Positions 6,758-11,066 of a stretch of DNA of 11,066 bases are shown piece by piece (position 1 is the stretch's first letter; each line of letters begins with the position of its first letter). The DNA comes from Pseudobdellovibrionaceae bacterium (GTDB lineage Bacteria; Bdellovibrionota; Bdellovibrionia; Bdellovibrionales; JAMPXM01). The DNA lies in contig JALHOI010000061.1 in the NCBI GenBank assembly GCA_022843085.1, positions 1-11,066 on the forward strand, given 5' to 3'. Below the pieces are notes generated by a model. That model searched no databases, had not been told where the DNA came from, and saw nothing but the letters and a program-made list of their open reading frames with translations. The translations under genes were made by a program, and so were the position numbers.

Positions 6758-7563
6758 TCTAAAGCACGCTTCAGGCGTGCTGATCCAACAACTTCCCATT
6801 TTAACTTTTCACTCAGACCAAAGACATCGGTCGCGATTTCAGTCTTCCGATCCCAATCGTACGGCACGCTAAGTGCGAAATGCGAATAGTCGACCCAGAC
6901 CGGCGCATCGACAGAGTTGTCAAAGACAACGTGATATCCTGAACCGTCGGCGGTCAGTCCGACACCCGATCCGTTTCGCAGCGTTGCGGAACCGCTACTT
7001 GTAGAAAAGTCTTTCGAATCGGTGGCGTTTGCACCGCGGTAGCGGGCCGACATGTTGATAGACGAGTTCTTAAAATCGATCTCGAATTCTGCGCCTAAAG
7101 CCGACTCAAACTTAAAATCGATCGTACCTTTGATGCCGCCGAAATCCTGAACTCGCTTCCAGTCGGCCGCACTCAGCTGGTTCCGAGACGGGAACTGACG
7201 GTCGTCTTTTTGAAACCGCGACATCGCGGCCCGCTGTAAGGCCATCCATTCATGAAGCTCGCGTCGCGAGACGCGAGCGAGACAGTCTAGGTTCGACTCG
7301 GCGCGAGCAATTGGTCGCGAGTTTGAATCGCAAATTTCAGCTCGAGCCGGTGTCGCCGAATCGGGTGTCGCTATCGCCGCTTCCGGCAACGAACTGCCGA
7401 CCGGGCCGGCGTCACGAGCGGCGACCTCTGACCCTTCCGAACTCACTTGTTTCGCTTGCGATTTCGCAGAATCAGCCATCTCATTTTTTGCATCAAAGCT
7501 TAATCGCCCAGCGAAAAAGCCACCCACCAGAAGAACAACCGCGCCGACTATTTGGATTTTCAC
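6754..7563 (-). CDS. Unrecognised membrane-anchored periplasmic protein
   Basis: A 269-residue protein with no family I recognise. Residues 4-20 form an N-terminal membrane anchor or uncleaved signal (IVGAVVLLVGGFFAG). They are followed by an Ala/Ser/Glu-rich linker (about 25-75) and a globular domain (about 110-265) with beta-rich segments such as GTIDFKFESALGAEFEIDFK. Cysteines 78 and 94 are spaced suitably for a disulfide. The start is a GTG at 7563, with GAGGAG about ten bases upstream and 19 bases after the gshA stop, so it is the last gene of the minus-strand operon. The spacing suggests co-transcription with gshA, but nothing in the protein links it to glutathione. A 9-bp perfect hairpin lies in the coding sequence at 7257-7278. 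Confidence 0.85.
   Translation of the reverse strand: MKIQIVGAVVLLVGGFFAGRLSFDAKNEMADSAKSQAKQVSSEGSEVAARDAGPVGSSLPEAAIATPDSATPARAEICDSNSRPIARAESNLDCLARVSRRELHEWMALQRAAMSRFQKDDRQFPSRNQLSAADWKRVQDFGGIKGTIDFKFESALGAEFEIDFKNSSINMSARYRGANATDSKDFSTSSGSATLRNGSGVGLTADGSGYHVVFDNSVDAPVWVDYSHFALSVPYDWDRKTEIATDVFGLSEKLKWEVVGSARLKRALD
6763..6781. terminator. Hairpin at the convergent gene ends
   Basis: AGCACGC (6763-6769) and GCGTGCT (6775-6781) form a perfect 7-bp stem with loop TTCAG. It lies just past the stop of the plus-strand gene and inside the last codons of the minus-strand gene. A short TTTA follows on the minus side and no T-run on the plus side, so terminator function for the convergent pair is plausible but weak. 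Confidence 0.4.
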
Positions 7564-7582
7564 TCAGCTCATTCTCCTCAGT

Positions 7583-8902
7583 CTAAAGAGTGCAGCTCGA
7601 GTCGCCGCCCTGCCCGTTGCGGTCATAGCCTTTGTACTCGACACCCATCTGAGCGGCTTCGCGACCAATCGCGAGCACGCCAAGCCGCGCGATCCAGCCG
7701 TAGACGTTTTCAAGTGGATGCTCTTCAACAGAAATTTTGAGATCTGAAACGCAAAGTCGTTTGTAGACGGCACCGGGACTATTCAAAGATTCGGTCGGGC
7801 CTTTCTCAGAATGAGTTCGCAAAAATCCACCCGCAAGCTGACAGCCGAACAAGTACAGCGTCGGTTCGGCCGTAACTCCAGCCGCTTGAACGATCGAGGG
7901 AATTCCCTCTTGAATGATGACCTCTTCAACTTCGCGACCACCCTTCGCGGCTTTCATTTTCGTTCGCGCCTTGTTGTTGAGCTTCATGATGTCGTCACCT
8001 GAAGCCACACGCATCACCGCGAGCCCGTAAGTACCGGCGTTGTTCTTCACAAATGCGATCGGGTCATCAGTGATGCCACGTTTTTTATAACTCTCGCGCG
8101 TTCGATCGATCAGAGTCTGCGTGCGTTGTGCGAGCGCCGACTTACTCGCCTCATCCGACATGTCGAAGTTTTCAAAGAGCTCGGTTTCAACGGTCAACAT
8201 CCAGGGATCAACACCGATGACCTTTGCGAACTCGGTTGAAAGTTCGTTGTAGTGCTTAAAGTAATTCGATTTTTTGCGCTGCCACCAACCAAGTTCGCGC
8301 GGCGGATTTAAGTGGGTCGTCAACGTCGGTCCCCACTCTTCGTAAAACTCTGAGAAGTCGTTATTCGAAACCACCAGGTCGGGAGTAAAACACGCGCAGT
8401 GAATCTCGCCATTTTGAACGACTGCGGATACGACTTCGACTTGACGACCCGACGCCGTAGCCATGGTCGCACGTTCCGTCGCCAAACGCGGAATCGCGAC
8501 ACAAACTTCGACGCCAGCCCCCATCAAGATCTCTCGCAACGTAAAAACATTATCCCAGTAGTACGGATTGTTCGTGTGCTCTTCGGTGATCAGCATCAGC
8601 TTTTTGACCGAGCCGCCGCTCTGACCTTTCGCGTAGTGACGATCGAGATAATACCGAACAAGAGGCGGCGCCATCTCGCGATCAGTCGGACAAATATTGT
8701 TAAAACCAGCTGGGTAAATATTCGCGTCGACATTCGCGACTTTGTGACTTGAATCCCGAATGTCATAGCTTGAATAGAATGGAAGATCGATTTCGCCGCG
8801 CTGCTGATTAAACCAATCTTTGACTTTCGGCAGGTGCCGCACGATTTCGCTGTGGAGATGTGCATTTTGTGTACTCTTTAACGCTTCCATCACTGTCGTC
8901 AT
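7583..8902 (-). CDS. gshA: Glutamate-cysteine ligase, GshA family of Acidithiobacillus type
   Basis: Makes gamma-glutamylcysteine from glutamate, cysteine and ATP, the first step of glutathione synthesis in the cytoplasm. The 439-residue protein resembles the family named from Acidithiobacillus ferrooxidans GshA (Pfam GshA, TIGR02049), distinct from the E. coli and plant-type enzymes. Characteristic blocks are PFYSSYDIRD (41-50), VDANIYPAGFNNICP (58-72), VVSNNDFS (177-184), the nucleotide-binding-like FVKNNAGTYG (284-293), IIQEGI (329-334), and IGREAAQMGVEYKGYDRNG (412-430). The frame is open 65 residues further upstream, but the ATG at 8902 is preferred: it has AGGAG six bases upstream, overlaps the previous stop as ATGA, and gives a normal family length. 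No gshB (glutathione synthetase) lies in the window. The upstream CysZ-like gene suggests a sulfur-supply connection. Confidence 0.9.
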   Translation of the reverse strand: MTTVMEALKSTQNAHLHSEIVRHLPKVKDWFNQQRGEIDLPFYSSYDIRDSSHKVANVDANIYPAGFNNICPTDREMAPPLVRYYLDRHYAKGQSGGSVKKLMLITEEHTNNPYYWDNVFTLREILMGAGVEVCVAIPRLATERATMATASGRQVEVVSAVVQNGEIHCACFTPDLVVSNNDFSEFYEEWGPTLTTHLNPPRELGWWQRKKSNYFKHYNELSTEFAKVIGVDPWMLTVETELFENFDMSDEASKSALAQRTQTLIDRTRESYKKRGITDDPIAFVKNNAGTYGLAVMRVASGDDIMKLNNKARTKMKAAKGGREVEEVIIQEGIPSIVQAAGVTAEPTLYLFGCQLAGGFLRTHSEKGPTESLNSPGAVYKRLCVSDLKISVEEHPLENVYGWIARLGVLAIGREAAQMGVEYKGYDRNGQGGDSSCTL

Positions 8903-9672
8903 GCTAACTCCTGATCTGAAGAAATTCCCGACTTCGTCAAAGTGCGGTGCAATGTTTCGCTCGCGCCGACCACTGCCGCCGGCACTAAGACCAACCCCAG
9001 CCCAGGAATCATCATTAACAAGCCAAGACCGAACGCAAGCCCCGAGTAGGTGGCCGCATGCAAACGCACGTGCCGAAACCGACGGCGCAAAGACCACTGC
9101 ATAGCTTCAAAACTGTAATCTGAAATGTCGAATGCAATCATATGCATGAAGCCGACAGCCGCAACCACGTTAAGTATTGGAACGAGAGAAAAAACGAACA
9201 AAACCACGGCCGCAACACAAAACAAGAGAGATATTGCGATGCTTACCACCAGCATTCGAGCTGATATCCACAACCATTCCCGCAAACGAAAAGGTCGATC
9301 GTGAACTGAGCCCAGTTTTACGAGGGATTTCTCGGCAAGATAGGAGTAAAATGGCGCAGCGATAAGTCGCACCGTTACGTACACACCAACGCCAAGAACA
9401 AGAAGAGCTAGCGGCCAAACGAAAATCAAAATAAATAGCGGAACAAATCCGGCCGGATCAAATCCGAGTAAGGCTGTCAGCTCAAGCGAGGCGGTACCAA
9501 TCGCGGTGCTCATCCACCAAATTCCGGTCACCGTGAAGAACGAGCCAAAGATCAGTGAAACAAAAAGTGGAATAATCGCCAACGCGCGCAGTTGCGGATC
9601 ACCCAAGAGGCGACGAAAACCGGTCACTGGCGCGAAAAAACCGGCAGTAAAACCGAAAAAAAATCCTGTCAT
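8899..9672 (-). CDS. EI24/CysZ-family integral membrane protein
   Basis: A 257-residue polytopic inner-membrane protein of the EI24 domain family, which includes the sulfate transporter CysZ (E. coli 253 residues). Hydrophobic segments lie at about 30-55, 72-102, 138-178 and 205-236. Family hallmarks are the APFYSYLAEK block (106-115) after the second hydrophobic segment and the late DYSFEAMQWSLRRRFRHVR followed by a Gly/Pro-rich helix (MMIPGLGLVLVPAAVVG). CysZ proteins import sulfate for cysteine synthesis; many family members are uncharacterised, so the substrate here is inferred. Position directly before gshA, with a 4-base ATGA overlap at both ends, ties it to the flanking genes and favours a sulfur or cysteine role. 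I leave the symbol empty because sequence alone does not prove sulfate transport. Confidence 0.85.
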   Translation of the reverse strand: MTGFFFGFTAGFFAPVTGFRRLLGDPQLRALAIIPLFVSLIFGSFFTVTGIWWMSTAIGTASLELTALLGFDPAGFVPLFILIFVWPLALLVLGVGVYVTVRLIAAPFYSYLAEKSLVKLGSVHDRPFRLREWLWISARMLVVSIAISLLFCVAAVVLFVFSLVPILNVVAAVGFMHMIAFDISDYSFEAMQWSLRRRFRHVRLHAATYSGLAFGLGLLMMIPGLGLVLVPAAVVGASETLHRTLTKSGISSDQELA

Positions 9673-10877
9673 TCTTCGTCCTCTCCTTCGTCTGCGCCCT
9701 CGCCGGGAAAGGCTGGTTTGGCATTCACAGCTCGCACACGTCTTGATTCTCTGCGTTTGACAGAATCAGGTGTTGCGGCTTCGCCGACCGGGCGCTCTAG
9801 CATAAGCGTCGACTGAAGACCTTCTTCAAATTCAGCAGCGAACTCAGAAATTCTTCGCACCGGCGAGTTATCGGGGGATGTGTTTTCGATTTCGTTTACA
9901 AATAGGGCCCGCAGACCCGCAATAGCATCAGCTAGGCGAACAAGACGCTCCCATCGCGTTCGCTGCTGCTCGCGAGCCGCGATAATTAGTTCCGAGGCAG
10001 CAGGGGTTGGCGCAGAATCGATCGACGTGCGTAACGCTCCGTATGCCGAAATCAACTCGGTGGCGGCTTGCGACGCCCACGGCTCAACTCCGAACTCGGC
10101 TGACTGCAAGAGAAAAATTTGACTTCGTTCGAGTGGAATCAGATTCGATTCAAAACGATTCCACTCAACAGCCGCCTGCGCACGATGTCCCATGGCATAC
10201 AAAATTCGCGGCAACCACTCGGGTTGTTCGTTACTTGGAACTGCGGCGCGAAGCCGTGCCAATTGGCGTTCTGCCGTCGAAAAATATCGTTCAGCTTCGC
10301 TGAAGTTACGTGCGCGCGCGTAAGCGGCCGCTAACCGCGCGGGCAATTCTGTCTGAGCAATCTCTGGAGCCATTTTATCGGCGCGTTTTTCAGCGTCTTT
10401 TAACGCCGCAAGACTTCGGTCGTCTTCTCCAAGCGCGTCGAGGACGACGGCCAGTCGCAACAGAGCCAATCCCTGTAACTTTGGAACTTTCCGGCCCTTC
10501 TCGGCTGTCTCTTGGTATTTGACCGAAGCTTCGCGAAACCGACCCAAGGATTCAAACGCTCGCCCGAGGTTGAACTGGGCGGCGAGTGTCCAATTCGTTG
10601 TCGGTTGGTCGCGAAGAAATGTCGAGAACGCTTCGACAGCACCCGCGTAGTCACGCGCCTCGAGCTTTTCGTAAGCATTTCGATACGCCTCTGGCGCTGC
10701 TGGGAGAGGCGTCAGGTAGGGATCGTCTGGATAACCGAGAATTTTACGTACCGTTTGATGAAGCCCAGGTTGCCCCAGCTTCGACTTTTTCCCACCCGGA
10801 CTTAACGTCTCACAGCCGGCCAAAAACAAAATCGAAGTTGAAACCGCAACGAGCACCACGACGTTTATCTTGAACAT
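9669..10877 (-). CDS. TPR-type lipoprotein
   Basis: A 402-residue lipoprotein: a hydrophobic signal ends in the lipobox LAGC, with Cys22 as the lipidated residue; Glu at +2 (not Asp) points to the outer membrane. From about residue 65 to 230 it has helical repeats of tetratricopeptide type, for example AYEKLEARDYAGAVEAFSTF followed by AAQFNLGRAFESLGRFREAS and ALLRLAVVLDALGEDDRSLA. Such proteins usually scaffold envelope complexes (BamD and YbgF are examples), but no specific orthology is claimed. The C-terminus is basic and then strongly acidic (GEGADEGEDEE). Two starts compete: ATG at 10877, just after AGGAG, and ATG at 10889, which overlaps the preceding stop as ATGA but has no ribosome binding site. 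I prefer 10877. Its stop overlaps the next gene's ATG, indicating translational coupling. Confidence 0.85.
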   Translation of the reverse strand: MFKINVVVLVAVSTSILFLAGCETLSPGGKKSKLGQPGLHQTVRKILGYPDDPYLTPLPAAPEAYRNAYEKLEARDYAGAVEAFSTFLRDQPTTNWTLAAQFNLGRAFESLGRFREASVKYQETAEKGRKVPKLQGLALLRLAVVLDALGEDDRSLAALKDAEKRADKMAPEIAQTELPARLAAAYARARNFSEAERYFSTAERQLARLRAAVPSNEQPEWLPRILYAMGHRAQAAVEWNRFESNLIPLERSQIFLLQSAEFGVEPWASQAATELISAYGALRTSIDSAPTPAASELIIAAREQQRTRWERLVRLADAIAGLRALFVNEIENTSPDNSPVRRISEFAAEFEEGLQSTLMLERPVGEAATPDSVKRRESRRVRAVNAKPAFPGEGADEGEDEE

Positions 10878-10885
10878 GCGTCTCC

Positions 10886-11066
10886 TCATCGACCGGCCGA
10901 CCCAAGAAACTCAGCCATCAGCTCGAGGTCTTCGAGCCCAAACAGATCTTGGCGATATTCAGGAACTTGGATAACCGAGACTCGCGAGTCGATTTTTTCT
11001 TCGAATTCCTGAAAGAGCTTGAAGCGCGCCTCGTGATCAAGTCGGACACGAGCATGAAAAATAACG
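10886..11066 (-). CDS. C-terminal end of an unidentified gene (cut by window edge)
   Basis: The last 59 codons of a minus-strand frame are open from the right edge to a TGA at 10888-10886. They encode a charged stretch including HARVRLDHEARFKLFQEFEE, VIQVPEYRQDLFG and LEDLELMAEFLGSAGR. There is no hydrophobic segment. I do not recognise the family. The stop codon lies inside the ATGAGGAG that precedes the lipoprotein gene, so it is probably the upstream member of the same operon. Confidence 0.65.
   Translation of the reverse strand, partial: VIFHARVRLDHEARFKLFQEFEEKIDSRVSVIQVPEYRQDLFGLEDLELMAEFLGSAGR

Noticed and set aside
8903..9097. 65-residue upstream extension of gshA
   Set aside because: It overlaps the CysZ-like gene almost entirely, lacks family-like sequence, and the ATG at 8902 has a good ribosome binding site and the coupled ATGA overlap.
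10728..10980. 13-bp direct repeat TGGATAACCGAGA at 10728-10740 and 10968-10980
   Set aside because: The copies lie in two different genes in different contexts with no extended similarity; chance is the simplest reading.
1..11066. A defence system, mobile element, CRISPR array, tRNA or rRNA
   Set aside because: I looked for transposase, integrase, toxin-antitoxin, phage or nuclease motifs, spaced repeats and structured RNA genes and found none; the genes are mostly core metabolism, proteolysis and envelope proteins.

Overview
The window looks like a housekeeping stretch of a Gram-negative chromosome with moderate GC. The deltaproteobacterial-type ClpP/ClpX/Lon proteins, a predicted outer-membrane barrel, a lipoprotein and several anchored periplasmic proteins suit a predatory or Bdellovibrio-like lineage (Bdellovibrionota/Oligoflexia). 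That placement is an inference from protein style; no rRNA or species marker is present.

Left part (1-4343), energy-dependent proteolysis. The N-terminal third of lon runs off the left edge on the minus strand. Its 5' leader holds an imperfect 15-bp dyad. A plus-strand gene for a small secreted beta-barrel protein (1238-1888) sits between lon and clpX, flanked by short tandem repeats upstream (12-bp unit) and directly after its stop (13-bp unit) that share a CCTTAA/TTAAGG core in opposite orientation. Two hairpins separate it from clpX, one a convincing terminator for the minus-strand clpP-clpX operon. The trigger-factor gene that often precedes clpP is not adjacent; instead clpP is divergent from the next gene across a 275-bp spacer.

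Middle part (4344-7563). A plus-strand M17 leucyl aminopeptidase gene (pepA) carries an unusual Lys/Ser-rich insertion and ends in a perfect 40-bp palindrome that contains its stop codon. It is followed by an unrecognised single-pass membrane protein gene, which converges with another unrecognised membrane-anchored protein gene; the two stop codons share one CTAG. The proteases and PepA together suggest protein turnover from Clp/Lon peptides to free amino acids, though PepA is not co-transcribed with them.

Right part (7563-11066), a tightly packed minus-strand operon. In transcription order: an unidentified gene cut by the right edge, a TPR-type lipoprotein, an EI24/CysZ-family membrane protein, a glutamate-cysteine ligase of the Acidithiobacillus-type GshA family, and the membrane-anchored unknown. 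ATGA stop/start overlaps join the lipoprotein, CysZ-like and gshA genes. If the CysZ-like protein imports sulfate, it would supply sulfur for the cysteine that GshA consumes; that link is inferred.

No tRNA, rRNA, CRISPR array, insertion sequence, phage gene or defence system is visible. The most unusual items are the 40-bp palindrome, the inverted CCTTAA repeat arrays around the barrel gene, the lon leader dyad, and family deviations in ClpX, ClpP and PepA.
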